Positions 1 to 8,142 of a stretch of DNA of 43,472 nt are shown here, piece after piece (the first letter of the stretch is position 1; every line of letters starts with the position of its first letter). This DNA comes from Candidatus Excrementavichristensenella intestinipullorum. Its GTDB lineage: Bacteria > Bacillota > Clostridia > Christensenellales > Aristaeellaceae. Location: contig DVHZ01000005.1 in the NCBI GenBank assembly GCA_018711685.1, positions 1 to 43,472 on the forward strand. Direction: 5' to 3'. The translations under genes were made by a program, and so were the position numbers. The notes beneath the pieces were generated by a model, which was not told where the DNA came from, did no database searches, and saw only the letters and a list, made by a program, of their open reading frames with translations.

Positions 1-25
1 GGGACTCCTCGCCCCTGGACCCCCG

Positions 26-49
26 CCAAGGGGGGATGGCCCCCCTTGG
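26..49. repeat. GC-rich perfect palindrome at the window edge
   Basis: A 10-bp perfect inverted repeat (CCAAGGGGGG / CCCCCCTTGG) around the loop atgg. Read on the minus strand, the flanking bases 1-25 contain GGGGGTCCAGGGGC, which resembles the start of the palindromes at 12780 and 26145. It lies downstream of the minus-strand operon ending at 207 and could also help 3'-end formation, but it lacks a T tract. Confidence 0.55.
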
Positions 50-79
50 AACCGCCCACCTCGCTGGCGCGTAATTGAA

Positions 80-135
80 GCAACGGCCTGAAACGGCGCG
101 GCGGTGGTAGCCGCTGCGGTGGTTCAGGCCATTGC
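80..135. repeat. long imperfect hairpin downstream of the DUF4832 operon
   Basis: Nested complementary arms: GCAA/TTGC (80-83 with 132-135), GGCCTGAA/TTCAGGCC (85-92 with 123-130) and GCGGC/GCCGC (98-102 with 110-114). It lies about 70 bases past the stop of the minus-strand gene ending at 207. A role as transcription or RNA-stability end signal is inferred. There is no clear U tract on either strand. Confidence 0.45.
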
Positions 136-206
136 GGGATGCGGTGGGGCTCGAAAACTCGGCGGATGGGGTGGCTGACTCGGCGCCAGGGCGCTGTTTG
201 ACGTGA

Positions 207-1694
207 TTAGGGGGTTATCCTCAGTTCGCCTAGAAACTGGCGCAGGCCGGTCTGCTGGCCGTTCATGCACAGGGCCACTGCCGGGGATAGAGTGTCGGGA
301 CGAAGAATGGCCAGGGTGAGCTGGTAGCCGCCCTCAAGCCCCCGGGGAACGTCCAGGGTCAAATCGACCCGGTGAGCGCCCGGCGTGATCTGGCGAATGT
401 CCAGCGTGGTGATTTCCCGATAGACCAGTTCATCATCCTTGAGCAGCGCCAGCTCTACCGGCCAGCTCTGGCTGAAAGCCTGAACCCCGTCGTTGCGCAT
501 GTCCAGCTGCACCTTCAGGCGGTAGCCCGCCCGTATGCGGCTGGGGAAGCGGGCCTCCCGCACCCAAAGCTGATAGCCCATCACCGACCGGGCCAGGGAG
601 ATGGCCGCAGGATTTTGCCGCGCCGCCTCCAGGTCCACGCCCGATAGGTAGGTGGTGCGCCCCATGGTCAGCTGCTTTATCAGGGCGCGCAGGCGAACGC
701 TGAACAGCTCGTTTTGATCCACCGCCCCGTCGATCCGCGCGCCGGAAGGCGCATTGGACAGCGTGGCCGGCATGGGACGCAGCTCGGCCCCCACGGTGCC
801 GTCGTAGCCCCCGTATTCGATGGTGTCCAGCCAAGCCCAGCTCTTTTCCTCGTCGCCTAGGTGCTCGTTGTACAGACCCAGCCCCATCACCCGGGCGGGC
901 TGGTAAGGGGCGCTCATCAGGATGGGCGTATTGGGAAAAGCGGCCTGATAATGCCAGGCCCAGCTCAGCAGTTCCTCCGCCGGGGGCATGGCCCATTCGT
1001 CCTCTACCCCTTCTACCTGCCAGCTCCCGTTGTGGCCTAAGCTGCCCATCTCGATGAAGGCTACCCCTGTGTGCTGGTCGTAGCGCTGGCCCAGGGCGCT
1101 GAGGACCGCTTCGTGGCGGGATTGGAGCAAGCGGCTGTTGTAGTTGGGGGAAAAGCCTTGGCCCAGGCTATTTTCGTAGGCGCTGCCCGCGTCCTGGCCC
1201 ATGGCCTCGTACAGCCAGTCCGGGATGTCCATATGAGGGGAGGAGCCTGGGACGTCCATGACGAAGCGCAGCACCAGCTGCTTACCCAGGGCCCACCACG
1301 CTTCCAGGTGGTTCTTTTCCTCAAAGGCGGCGAAATCGTACACCCCTTCCTCCGGCTCCAACTCCCGCCAGGTGAGGGTGGCGTATACCAGGGAGTGGGG
1401 AATGGTTACCTCCTCCGGCGGCGTGGAGGCGTTGGGGGCCCAGCCCATCAGCGGGTTCACCTGGCTGGGCTCTTGGGCCCGAAAGCGATTCACCACCATG
1501 TCCGGCGCTTTCAGCAGGCCCACCGCCGCGATGCACAGCAAAAGCAGCGGTACCATGATCAGGTACCGCTTGCGGTTGATGCCAAAAGCGCGCATACGCT
1601 GCCCCGGCTGTCTGGCCTTATGAGGCCGCCGGGGACGGCGGGCGCGGGCCTTCAGCGCCTTGAGGCGCAGGCGGGATCTTTTGGGAAAGCGCAT
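207..1694 (-). CDS. membrane-anchored DUF4832-type putative glycoside-hydrolase-like protein
   Basis: 495 residues. The first 43 are very rich in Arg/Lys (cytoplasmic by the positive-inside rule), followed by one membrane segment at about 44-61; the rest is predicted to lie outside the cell. From residue 80 (NPLMGW) the sequence has features of a TIM-barrel glycosidase-like fold: a TWRELEPEEGVYDF segment at about 108-121 and an IEMGSLGHNGSW segment further on. The C-terminal ~130 residues look like the beta-rich DUF4832 domain. The family is of unknown function but is thought to be carbohydrate-related; no substrate can be named. The start ATG overlaps the stop of the upstream membrane protein (ATGA), so the two are translationally coupled. 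It is the last gene of the operon starting near 3970. Confidence 0.7.
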   Translation of the reverse strand: MRFPKRSRLRLKALKARARRPRRPHKARQPGQRMRAFGINRKRYLIMVPLLLLCIAAVGLLKAPDMVVNRFRAQEPSQVNPLMGWAPNASTPPEEVTIPHSLVYATLTWRELEPEEGVYDFAAFEEKNHLEAWWALGKQLVLRFVMDVPGSSPHMDIPDWLYEAMGQDAGSAYENSLGQGFSPNYNSRLLQSRHEAVLSALGQRYDQHTGVAFIEMGSLGHNGSWQVEGVEDEWAMPPAEELLSWAWHYQAAFPNTPILMSAPYQPARVMGLGLYNEHLGDEEKSWAWLDTIEYGGYDGTVGAELRPMPATLSNAPSGARIDGAVDQNELFSVRLRALIKQLTMGRTTYLSGVDLEAARQNPAAISLARSVMGYQLWVREARFPSRIRAGYRLKVQLDMRNDGVQAFSQSWPVELALLKDDELVYREITTLDIRQITPGAHRVDLTLDVPRGLEGGYQLTLAILRPDTLSPAVALCMNGQQTGLRQFLGELRITP

Positions 1695-2017
1695 CAGTCC
1701 GTCATCTCCGCCCGAGCCGCTTCCGCGGCCAATTCTTCCGCCGTTTCCAGCACGGGCACGGTCACCAGTTCCTCCTGGGGCGCGTCATCATCGGGTTCAT
1801 CATGGGGCTCCGACGCCGCGTAGGCCATGGCGCTGAGGGGATAGGGGGTGGGGGTGGGCCCGGCAGCCGGATCGTCCTGCTGGAGGATGTCCACCATTTC
1901 CTCCCCCTGCTGCTGTAAAAGCCCTACCATCCCCAACACCAACCGCCCGGCCAGGATGACCGCCGCAAGCAGTGCCAGGGTCAGCAGGATGGCCATAATG
2001 AGCTTGACTTTCTTCAT
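1694..2017 (-). CDS. small single-pass membrane protein, unknown function
   Basis: 107 residues. A short basic N-terminus (MKKVK) is followed by a hydrophobic segment at about 6-33, then a soluble tail rich in Glu, Asp, Ala and Pro that is strongly acidic near the end (DEPDDDAPQEEL). No family recognised. It starts 6 bases after the thrC stop, with AAGG just upstream of the ATG, and its stop overlaps the start of the DUF4832 gene by one base. This spacing suggests that it works with the DUF4832 protein at the membrane, which is inference only. Confidence 0.6.
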   Translation of the reverse strand: MKKVKLIMAILLTLALLAAVILAGRLVLGMVGLLQQQGEEMVDILQQDDPAAGPTPTPYPLSAMAYAASEPHDEPDDDAPQEELVTVPVLETAEELAAEAARAEMTD

Positions 2018-2023
2018 AGAGCC

Positions 2024-3508
2024 TTAGGTTCCTTGGGCCATGGGGCCCAGAGCGGCCCACATGTCCTCCTTCCGGCACACCGTGCTGTGGCGCACCGGTT
2101 TGTCCGGCAGCGCCGCGATGGCCGGGGGCACCTGTTGGCCGGATAGGGCGGCTAGGCGGTGGCAGCAGGCGAAATCGTCCAGGTCCTGAGCGGACTCCAG
2201 GGCGCCCAGCACGGCGCGGCCGAATTTGTAGGGGCTGGCAGTAGAAGCCACCAGCAGGGGACGGCCCGTCTTATGGGCCGCCTGGTAGTCCCGGGCCACT
2301 TTGATGGCTACTGCGGTATGGGGGTCGCACAGGTAATGCTGCTCTTGGAAGCATTTCTTGATCTGAGCGGACACTTCCTCCTCGCTGGCCCAGCCTCCCC
2401 ACATCAGCCCTTGCAGCGCCGCCAGGGCCTGGCCCGTGAGGGCGTACCGGCCGGTCTGACGCAGCTGATCCATCCAGGCGTTCACCTGTCCGGCGTCCCG
2501 CCCCGCCAATTCGAACAGCAGCCGCTCCAGGTTGGAGGAAATCAGGATGTCCATGGAGGGAGAGGTGCTCAGATGGAAGGGCCGGTTTTTATCGTATACG
2601 CCCGTTTGGATAAAGTCGCTGAGCACGTTGTTTTGGTTGCTGGCGCACACCAGCCTGCCCACGGGCAGGCCCATGAGCTGGGCGTAGTGGGCGGCCAGGA
2701 TATTGCCGAAGTTGCCCGTAGGCACGCAGATATCGATGGGCTGGCCCATGGGGACCGCGCCTTGGGACACCATATCCAGATAGGCGCTGATGTAGTAGGC
2801 GATTTGGGGCACCAGCCGGCCCAGGTTGATGCTGTTGGCCGAGGAAAGCACGATGCCCTCCCGGTCTAGGGCCGCGGCGCAGGCCGGGTCGGAGAAGATG
2901 GCTTTGACCCCGGTCTGGGCGTCGTCGAAATTGCCCTGCACCGCCACCACCCGGGTATTGTCCCCTTCCTGGGTGACCATTTGCAGCCGCTGGGCCTGGG
3001 ACACGCCTCCTTGGGGATAGAACACGCAGATGCGCACCCCGGGCACCCCGGCGAAACCTTCCAGCGCCGCCTTGCCCGTATCCCCCGAGGTGGCCACCAG
3101 GATGAGGATGGTCCGGGTCTCTCCCACCAGCCGGCTGGAGGCGGTCATCAGGCGGGGCATGAGTTGGAGGGCCATGTCTTTAAAGGCCAGGGTTGGCCCG
3201 TGCCACAGCTCCAGCACATGGAGATGGTCCCCCAGGCTGCGCACCGGGGCTACCGCCGGGTCGTCGAACCGGGCGTAGGCCCTGCGGCACATGTCCTCCA
3301 GGCTGTCCGCCAGTTCGGGCAGCCACAGGGAGAGCACCGCCGCGGCCCGCCGGGGATAATCCAAGGGCAACAAGCTCTTCAAAAAGCCCTCCGGCAGGGC
3401 GGGCACCTGTTCCGGCACGTACAGCCCGCCGCCAGCGGCCAGCCCGGCCACGATGGCCTGGGTACCGGTCTTGCGGTCGCTGAGGGCACGGGTGGATTGA
3501 TATTTCAT
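2024..3508 (-). CDS. thrC: threonine synthase
   Basis: 494 residues from ATG at 3508. GAGG at 3517-3520, overlapping the stop of the upstream gene, is well spaced for this start; an in-frame TTG at 3514 is the less likely alternative. The enzyme is PLP-dependent and converts O-phosphohomoserine to threonine and phosphate, the last step of threonine synthesis, in the cytoplasm. The N-terminal family signature (YQSTRALSDRKTG) is present. The PLP-binding lysine is K110 in HGPTLAFKDMALQLM. Also visible are the phosphate-binding ATSGDTGKAALEGF segment and CVPTGNFGN. Length fits the longer bacterial/yeast-type threonine synthases. It is embedded between an ATPase and two membrane proteins rather than next to hom or thrB, so regulation by the usual threonine-pathway neighbours is not evident here. 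Confidence 0.95.
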   Translation of the reverse strand: MKYQSTRALSDRKTGTQAIVAGLAAGGGLYVPEQVPALPEGFLKSLLPLDYPRRAAAVLSLWLPELADSLEDMCRRAYARFDDPAVAPVRSLGDHLHVLELWHGPTLAFKDMALQLMPRLMTASSRLVGETRTILILVATSGDTGKAALEGFAGVPGVRICVFYPQGGVSQAQRLQMVTQEGDNTRVVAVQGNFDDAQTGVKAIFSDPACAAALDREGIVLSSANSINLGRLVPQIAYYISAYLDMVSQGAVPMGQPIDICVPTGNFGNILAAHYAQLMGLPVGRLVCASNQNNVLSDFIQTGVYDKNRPFHLSTSPSMDILISSNLERLLFELAGRDAGQVNAWMDQLRQTGRYALTGQALAALQGLMWGGWASEEEVSAQIKKCFQEQHYLCDPHTAVAIKVARDYQAAHKTGRPLLVASTASPYKFGRAVLGALESAQDLDDFACCHRLAALSGQQVPPAIAALPDKPVRHSTVCRKEDMWAALGPMAQGT

Positions 3509-3518
3509 GGGCAAGTCC

Positions 3519-3941
3519 TCACATCGCGTAGCGCGTAATAAATTCGGGCAGCACTTCCGGATCGGCGCTCACCGACAGCACCAAATCGCAGTTGTGGTGG
3601 CTGGACAGCTTTTCCAGCCGGTCGAACAGGTCGCCCAACTGGTTCCAGTCGGTGTTGTTGATGAGCCGGGCGAAGGCGTCCACGAAGATCAGGGAAATAT
3701 CGAAGTTTACCGCCAGCATACCGCCCAGCAGGCCGTAGAACCAGTCGGCGCTGCGGTGTTCGCCCAGGGCGAATTCCCCCGCGTTGACAAAACGGATTTC
3801 GTGGCGCAGGTCGTACATATACCGTTTATCGTCGTCCACAAATACGATGACGCCGTGTTCGGATTTCAGCGAGTCGTTGGCCAAGTCGATCAGCCGCTTG
3901 GTTTTGCCGCTGCCCTTTTTGCCCAAGATGACCTGTATCAT
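3519..3941 (-). CDS. small P-loop ATPase, unknown role
   Basis: 140 residues. A Walker A motif GKKGSGKT lies at about residues 7-14, right after the first beta strand (MIQVIL), and a Walker B-like strand ISLIFVDAF lies near residue 83. No further domain is visible, so the protein is a bare nucleotide-binding core. A good ribosome site (AGGGAGG) precedes the ATG. It is the first gene of the minus-strand operon; its stop codon overlaps the thrC ribosome site (TGAGGAC), so the two are probably translated together. Similar short ATP-binding proteins are annotated as hypothetical in Clostridia. Function is not known to me. Confidence 0.75.
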   Translation of the reverse strand: MIQVILGKKGSGKTKRLIDLANDSLKSEHGVIVFVDDDKRYMYDLRHEIRFVNAGEFALGEHRSADWFYGLLGGMLAVNFDISLIFVDAFARLINNTDWNQLGDLFDRLEKLSSHHNCDLVLSVSADPEVLPEFITRYAM

Positions 3942-3976
3942 GGTCTTGAACCTCCCTATCTGGTATACCTATCCCC

Positions 3977-4005
3977 ATTATACATCATTTTGCCCCCGTT
4001 GACAA
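3977..4005 (-). promoter_or_regulatory. sigma-A-type promoter for the thrC operon
   Basis: On the minus strand TTGTCA (4005-4000) and TATAAT (3982-3977) are separated by 17 bases. That is 5 of 6 and 6 of 6 matches to the vegetative consensus. Predicted transcription start is near 3970, giving a leader of about 30 nt before the ATG at 3941. Confidence 0.75.
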
Positions 4006-4099
4006 ACGAAAAAAGCATGTGAAGCCGGCAGGATTCGCCGAAAGCCATGGCGAATAGGTAAATGTTTAGCACAATGCCAGAGAGCGGGGGAAGAACGCC

Positions 4100-4660
4100 A
4101 TGGATGACAGGGAACTGATGGAGACCGTCAAGGAAAGAGAGCTGATCTACGACGGCAAGGTGGTGCATCTGGAAAAGTGGCGGGTGGAGTTGCCCGACGG
4201 CCGGGAGGCCGACCGGGAGATCATCCAGCACGTAGGCGCAGCGGCGGTAGTGGCCTGCGACGATCAGGGCCGGGTGTTCATGGTGAAGCAGTGCCGGGTG
4301 GCCCTGGGCAGGGCCATGCTGGAGATTCCTGCGGGCAAGCTGGACAGCAAGGGGGAGGACCATCTGCTGGCCGCCCAGCGGGAGCTGAAGGAGGAGACCG
4401 GCCTCACCGCCCGGGAATGGATACACATGACCGACGTGATCACCACCCCCGGCTTTTGCGACGAGCAGATCGCCCTGTACCTGGCCGCCGGCTTGACCCA
4501 GGGCAACAGCCACCTAGACGAGGACGAGTTCCTGAACGTCTACCGCGTTCCCTACAAGGAATTGGTGGAGAAGATCTACCGCAAGGAGATTCACGACCAG
4601 AAGACGGTGTGCGCGCTGCTGCTGGCCCGGCCCTTCCTGGAGGCGCGCAATCTGATCTGA
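4100..4660 (+). CDS. nudF: ADP-ribose pyrophosphatase (Nudix hydrolase)
   Basis: 186 residues. The family hydrolyses ADP-ribose to AMP and ribose 5-phosphate, clearing a reactive NAD breakdown product. The N-terminal VVHLEKWRVELPDGREADREII strand region typical of the ADPRase subfamily is present. The Nudix box lies at about 79-102: it starts at G79, and its RELKEETGL core supplies the metal-binding glutamates. Between G79 and the first Glu there are six residues rather than five, a one-residue insertion relative to the textbook pattern. The downstream TTPGFCDEQIALYLA segment is also subfamily-like. A purine-rich stretch (agcgggggaag) precedes the ATG. It is followed 17 bases later by the GH2-like gene. 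Confidence 0.9.
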   Translation: MDDRELMETVKERELIYDGKVVHLEKWRVELPDGREADREIIQHVGAAAVVACDDQGRVFMVKQCRVALGRAMLEIPAGKLDSKGEDHLLAAQRELKEETGLTAREWIHMTDVITTPGFCDEQIALYLAAGLTQGNSHLDEDEFLNVYRVPYKELVEKIYRKEIHDQKTVCALLLARPFLEARNLI

Positions 4661-4677
4661 CGGAGGAAAAGAACAAA

Positions 4678-6540
4678 GTGGCCTATGTGAAAACGCTATC
4701 GGAACACTGGACGCTGCGGGATCAATCCCCTTGGGGACCGGGAAGCGTGCTGCCGCCCATCCCCTTGGAGGGGCCGGTGGACGTACGCGCTGCTCTGGAG
4801 GAGCAGGGCCTCGCCGCCTCCCGGCCTCAGGGGCTGGACGCCTTAAAGGACGAATGGATTTATACCCGCAGCTGGGTCTACGAATGCGCCTTTGAGTGGG
4901 ACGCCCAGCAGGAGCGGGGGCAGCTGGAGTGCCAGTACGTGGCCGGCCTTTCCCAGGTGCGGATCAACGGGCGCTTGGCCCTGAGGCGGGACCGGTCCAA
5001 GGCATCCTCCGGGGCGGGGATGCCATTGCAGGTGGATTTGTCCCCCTGGCTGGAAGAAGGGGAAAACCGCCTGGAGATCGGCGTGTCCAATTCCGGGGCG
5101 GCGGCCCGGATGTGGGGGCTGGGCATCTACCGCCCCTTGCGGCTGCGGGCGGGCAATTATCTCACCCTGAACCGGTGGGAGCTTCCGCCCTTTTCGGGGG
5201 AGGAGATGGTTTCCACCCTTTCCCTGCAGGCCCATACCGGAGGCAAATACCTCTTTTCCTATGCCCTGGAGCAGGGAGAGGAGCTGCGGGTTCAGCAGGC
5301 CTTTGAGGAGCAGCTCCGGCCGGGGCGGCACGAACTCACCCACCGGCTCAAGGCGGCGGGGGCCGCGCCCTACGATCCCCAGGCGGCGGAGGACACTGCC
5401 TGCTTTGTCCGCCTGTCGGTGGAGAAGCGAGGCCTAGGCTGTCTGGCGGCGGTGGGCCATACCGCCCGGCTGGAGGAAGGCGCCGCCGGCCAGCGGATTT
5501 GCCAATTGAACGCTCCCGCCGGGATGGAGCGCAGCCAGAATCAGCGGGCTTTGGCCCGGCAGCTGGGGGCCGACGCTGTGGTAGACGGTATGGGGAAGGA
5601 CGCCGGATTTCAGCCCCTGGAGGGCTTTTTGCCCCTGCCCCAGCCCTGCCCCCAATGGCCGGGCGAGGCGGGGCAGCCGGGTTTTTACGCTCTGGCCCAG
5701 CTGGAGGATATGCAGGCCCTGGCCGGGGACCAGCCCTTCTGGCCGCCCCAGGAGCAGGGCGTGTGGGCGCTGACCGGCAGCCGCTACCCGGCGGGGGAGG
5801 CCCTGTGCGCCCTGTTCGGGCCCAACGCCATGGGGGACGCGGGCCGGGCGGCCCGGCTGTCCCGGTTCTGGCAGGCGGAGACGGTGCGCCGGGCGGCCAT
5901 GGAGGCCCGCATCCGCCAGCAGCCCTTTCACGCCGGGCCCCTAGGGGAGATGTGGCCCCGCCTGGCCAGTCCCGCTTTGGTGGAGTATTCCGGAGCAGCC
6001 CGGCCCGCCTACGACGCCCTGCAGGAGGCCTGGCGGCCGGTGGCGGTCTACGCCGCCTTGCCCGAAAACCTGAGCGCCCGGCCTGGGGAGACGGTGAAAG
6101 CGCCCCTGTGGGTGCTGTCCCGGGGCCAGCGGCGGCAGGTGGCGCGGCTGGAGGCCCAGTGCCTGTCCCTGGAAGGGCGGGTGGTGGCCGCCATGTCCCT
6201 CACCGTCATGCTGGGGGAGGACGCCTGCGCCGGAGAGCTGGCCATTCCCCTGCCCGAAGGGGAGGGGGCCTACATCCTGCGCCTGGAGTTGCTGGGGGGC
6301 GAGAGCGGCCAGGACAGGCTGGCCCGGGGGGATTATACCCTGTGCGCCGCGGCGGGGGAGGCGCCCTTGGCGCCCCTGATGAACCTGGAAGGGGCGCTGC
6401 TGCGGGAGAAAGGCGGCCAGCTGATGAACCAAGGCGGTCAGGCCGCCCTGGGGGTGTCCTCGGCGGGATACCGGGCGCTGCTGCCCGGGGAGAGCGCGCC
6501 CTGCGCCGATACCTACGAGTGCCTCAACGGCCTCATGTAA
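4678..6540 (+). CDS. GH2/beta-mannosidase-like protein, probably non-catalytic
   Basis: 620 residues from GTG at 4678, chosen because GGAGG at 4662-4666 fits it; the reading frame stays open further upstream inside the Nudix gene but without a ribosome site. The N-terminal ~160 residues resemble the GH2 sugar-binding jelly roll: WIYTRSWVYE, VRINGRLA, VDLSPWLEEGENRLEIGVSN and the GIYRPLRLR motif near 149-157. Near residues 423-451 GEMWPRLASPALVEYSG..RPAYDAL resembles the end of the beta-mannosidase barrel and its linker (WP..S...DY.G..KP.Y..L), followed by Ig-like strands. Between them, where a GH2 barrel needs about 300 residues with two catalytic glutamates in conserved settings, only about 130 residues remain and no NE or similar acid/base motif is visible. 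I infer a carbohydrate-binding or relic protein. No signal peptide is seen. Confidence 0.7.
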   Translation: MAYVKTLSEHWTLRDQSPWGPGSVLPPIPLEGPVDVRAALEEQGLAASRPQGLDALKDEWIYTRSWVYECAFEWDAQQERGQLECQYVAGLSQVRINGRLALRRDRSKASSGAGMPLQVDLSPWLEEGENRLEIGVSNSGAAARMWGLGIYRPLRLRAGNYLTLNRWELPPFSGEEMVSTLSLQAHTGGKYLFSYALEQGEELRVQQAFEEQLRPGRHELTHRLKAAGAAPYDPQAAEDTACFVRLSVEKRGLGCLAAVGHTARLEEGAAGQRICQLNAPAGMERSQNQRALARQLGADAVVDGMGKDAGFQPLEGFLPLPQPCPQWPGEAGQPGFYALAQLEDMQALAGDQPFWPPQEQGVWALTGSRYPAGEALCALFGPNAMGDAGRAARLSRFWQAETVRRAAMEARIRQQPFHAGPLGEMWPRLASPALVEYSGAARPAYDALQEAWRPVAVYAALPENLSARPGETVKAPLWVLSRGQRRQVARLEAQCLSLEGRVVAAMSLTVMLGEDACAGELAIPLPEGEGAYILRLELLGGESGQDRLARGDYTLCAAAGEAPLAPLMNLEGALLREKGGQLMNQGGQAALGVSSAGYRALLPGESAPCADTYECLNGLM

Positions 6541-6553
6541 AGGGGTGGGGAGG

Positions 6554-7183
6554 ATGGGCCTGTATCCGGACCAGGTATTCGACCAAATGCGCTACCTGGA
6601 AACCCACAGGCTGGTGCTGCGCCGCATGACCATGCGGGACGCCCAGGACATGTACGAATACAGCCGGGACCCCCAGGTGGCCCGCCACGTGCTGTGGGAC
6701 GCCCACCGTTCCCTGGGAGAAACCCGCAGCTACATCCGTTCGGCGCTGCGCCGGTACCGGGCGGGGCAGGCGGCCAGCCTGGTTATCGAGCTGAAGGCGG
6801 AGCGCAAGGTGATCGGCACCATCGGTTTTATGTGGTACCAGCAGGATAATTCCTCAGCGGAGGTGGGATACTCCCTGTCCAGGGCCTATTGGAACCGGGG
6901 CATCATGACCGAGGCCCTGGGGGCGGTGGTGGATTTCGCCTTTCGCCAGTTGCGCATCAACCGGCTGGAGGCCCAGCACGAGGTGGACAACCCGGCCTCG
7001 GGGCAGGTGATGCGCAACGTGGGCATGGTGAAGGAGGGCACGCTGCGCCAGAGGCTATTCAACAAGGGCAGGTATGTGGACGTGGACCTGTACGCCATTT
7101 TGCGGGAAGATTTTCTGAAGAGGGAAACCAAAACCCAAGGCGGCGCGTCTAAAGGAAGTCTGCCTTTTGACAGCAGGAATTAA
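6554..7183 (+). CDS. GNAT-family N-acetyltransferase (RimJ/RimL type)
   Basis: 209 residues from ATG 6554, preceded by AGGGG at a suitable distance; an in-frame GTG at 6545 is possible. The fold is recognised by the N-terminal ETHRLVLRRMTMRDAQDMYEYSRDP strand-helix, the central VIGTIGFMWYQ strand, the EVGYSLSRAYWNRGIMTEAL acetyl-CoA-binding region, and the RLEAQHEVDNPAS..VMRNVGMVKEGTLRQ C-terminal segment typical of ribosomal-protein-alanine acetyltransferase relatives. The family moves the acetyl group of acetyl-CoA to an amine; the acceptor here is unknown. It follows the GH2-like gene by a few bases and ends just before the cdaA promoter. Confidence 0.88.
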   Translation: MGLYPDQVFDQMRYLETHRLVLRRMTMRDAQDMYEYSRDPQVARHVLWDAHRSLGETRSYIRSALRRYRAGQAASLVIELKAERKVIGTIGFMWYQQDNSSAEVGYSLSRAYWNRGIMTEALGAVVDFAFRQLRINRLEAQHEVDNPASGQVMRNVGMVKEGTLRQRLFNKGRYVDVDLYAILREDFLKRETKTQGGASKGSLPFDSRN

Positions 7184-7194
7184 CACATCTGCGT

Positions 7195-7223
7195 TTGGCA
7201 AAGCGCTTGCCATAGCTTATAAT
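7195..7223 (+). promoter_or_regulatory. sigma-A-type promoter for cdaA operon
   Basis: TTGGCA (7195-7200), a 17-base spacer and a perfect TATAAT (7218-7223). Predicted start is near 7230, about 30 nt before the cdaA GTG. It lies directly after the acetyltransferase stop, so the c-di-AMP genes have their own promoter. Confidence 0.8.
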
Positions 7224-7260
7224 ATAAAGAGGAAGCGGGAGACAGAGGGGAGGATTTGGC

Positions 7261-8142
7261 GTGACCGGTATTCAAAACGTATTTCTTCAGGCCACCGCCA
7301 TTTTTTCCAACCTGTTCAATTACCCGGATTGGCGCAATCTGCTGGACATCCTGATCGTGGCCACCTTGATTTACCAAATCCTGCGCCTGTTCGTCCATAC
7401 CCGGGCCAGTTCCCTGGTCAAGGGCATCTTTATGATGCTGGCGGTGACCTGGTTGTCGGAGGTGCTACAGCTCAACGCCCTCAACTGGTTAATGCTTCAA
7501 GTGCTCAATACGGGCATGTTGCTGCTCATTGTGCTTTTCCAGCCTGAACTGCGCAAGGGCCTGGAGCAGGTGGGGCGTACCGGTTACTGGGCAAGGCTGG
7601 TGGGCGCGGGAGGCAAGGAGCGCCGGGAAAGGGAACGGATCGTGACGGAGCTGACCAACGCCCTCACCGATCTGTCCCGCAAGCGCATCGGTGCGCTGAT
7701 CGTGGTGGAGCGGCGCACGGGCCTCAGCGATGTGATGGAGAGCGGCACCCACCTGGACGCGGAGATATCCGCCGCCCTGGTGGAGAATATCTTCGAGCCC
7801 AACACGCCCCTCCACGACGGGGCGGTGATCATCAAAGACGAGCGCATTGTGGCGGCGGCCTGCATTCTGCAACTCACCGAGAATACCGCCCTGAGCCGGG
7901 AGTTGGGTACCCGGCACCGGGCGGCTATCGGCGTGTCGGAAAATACCGACGCGGTGGTGCTCATCGTGTCCGAGGAGACGGGCATCATCTCCACCGCTCG
8001 GGATGGGCGGCTCACCCGGTACCTGGACAAGAAATCCCTCACCGCCCTGCTTACCGAGTTGTTCGTGCCCAACGAGGTCACCCTGCGTCAGAGCGTGGGC
8101 CGTATGCTGCGGCCCGAGGAGGACCGGCATGAAGAAGAATAA
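7261..8142 (+). CDS. cdaA: membrane diadenylate cyclase CdaA
   Basis: 293 residues, GTG start with GGGGAGG at 7247-7253. It makes the second messenger cyclic di-AMP from two ATP, controlling potassium and osmolyte balance and cell-wall homeostasis in Firmicutes. Three membrane segments fall within residues ~25-95. The DisA_N cyclase domain is at about 115-270, with the two hallmark motifs: DGA at 186-188 (LHDGAVIIKDERI) and RHR at 218-220 (GTRHRAAIGVSE). The start of the domain has the usual RKRIGALIVVERRTGL. Both motifs are intact, so the enzyme should be active. Its end overlaps cdaR by 14 bases. Confidence 0.96.
   Translation: MTGIQNVFLQATAIFSNLFNYPDWRNLLDILIVATLIYQILRLFVHTRASSLVKGIFMMLAVTWLSEVLQLNALNWLMLQVLNTGMLLLIVLFQPELRKGLEQVGRTGYWARLVGAGGKERRERERIVTELTNALTDLSRKRIGALIVVERRTGLSDVMESGTHLDAEISAALVENIFEPNTPLHDGAVIIKDERIVAAACILQLTENTALSRELGTRHRAAIGVSENTDAVVLIVSEETGIISTARDGRLTRYLDKKSLTALLTELFVPNEVTLRQSVGRMLRPEEDRHEEE

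Noticed and set aside
3999-4004. TTGACA on the plus strand before the Nudix gene
   Set aside because: No -10 box at 16-18 bases; the same bases serve, on the other strand, as the -35 of the thrC operon.
4177-4677. Long upstream extension of the GH2-like frame into the Nudix gene
   Set aside because: The extension is Gly/Arg/Pro-rich frame-shift shadow of the Nudix gene; GTG 4678 has a good ribosome site.
7167-7172. TTGACA at the end of the acetyltransferase gene as cdaA -35 box
   Set aside because: No -10 box at the right distance; TTGGCA at 7195 with TATAAT at 7218 fits far better.
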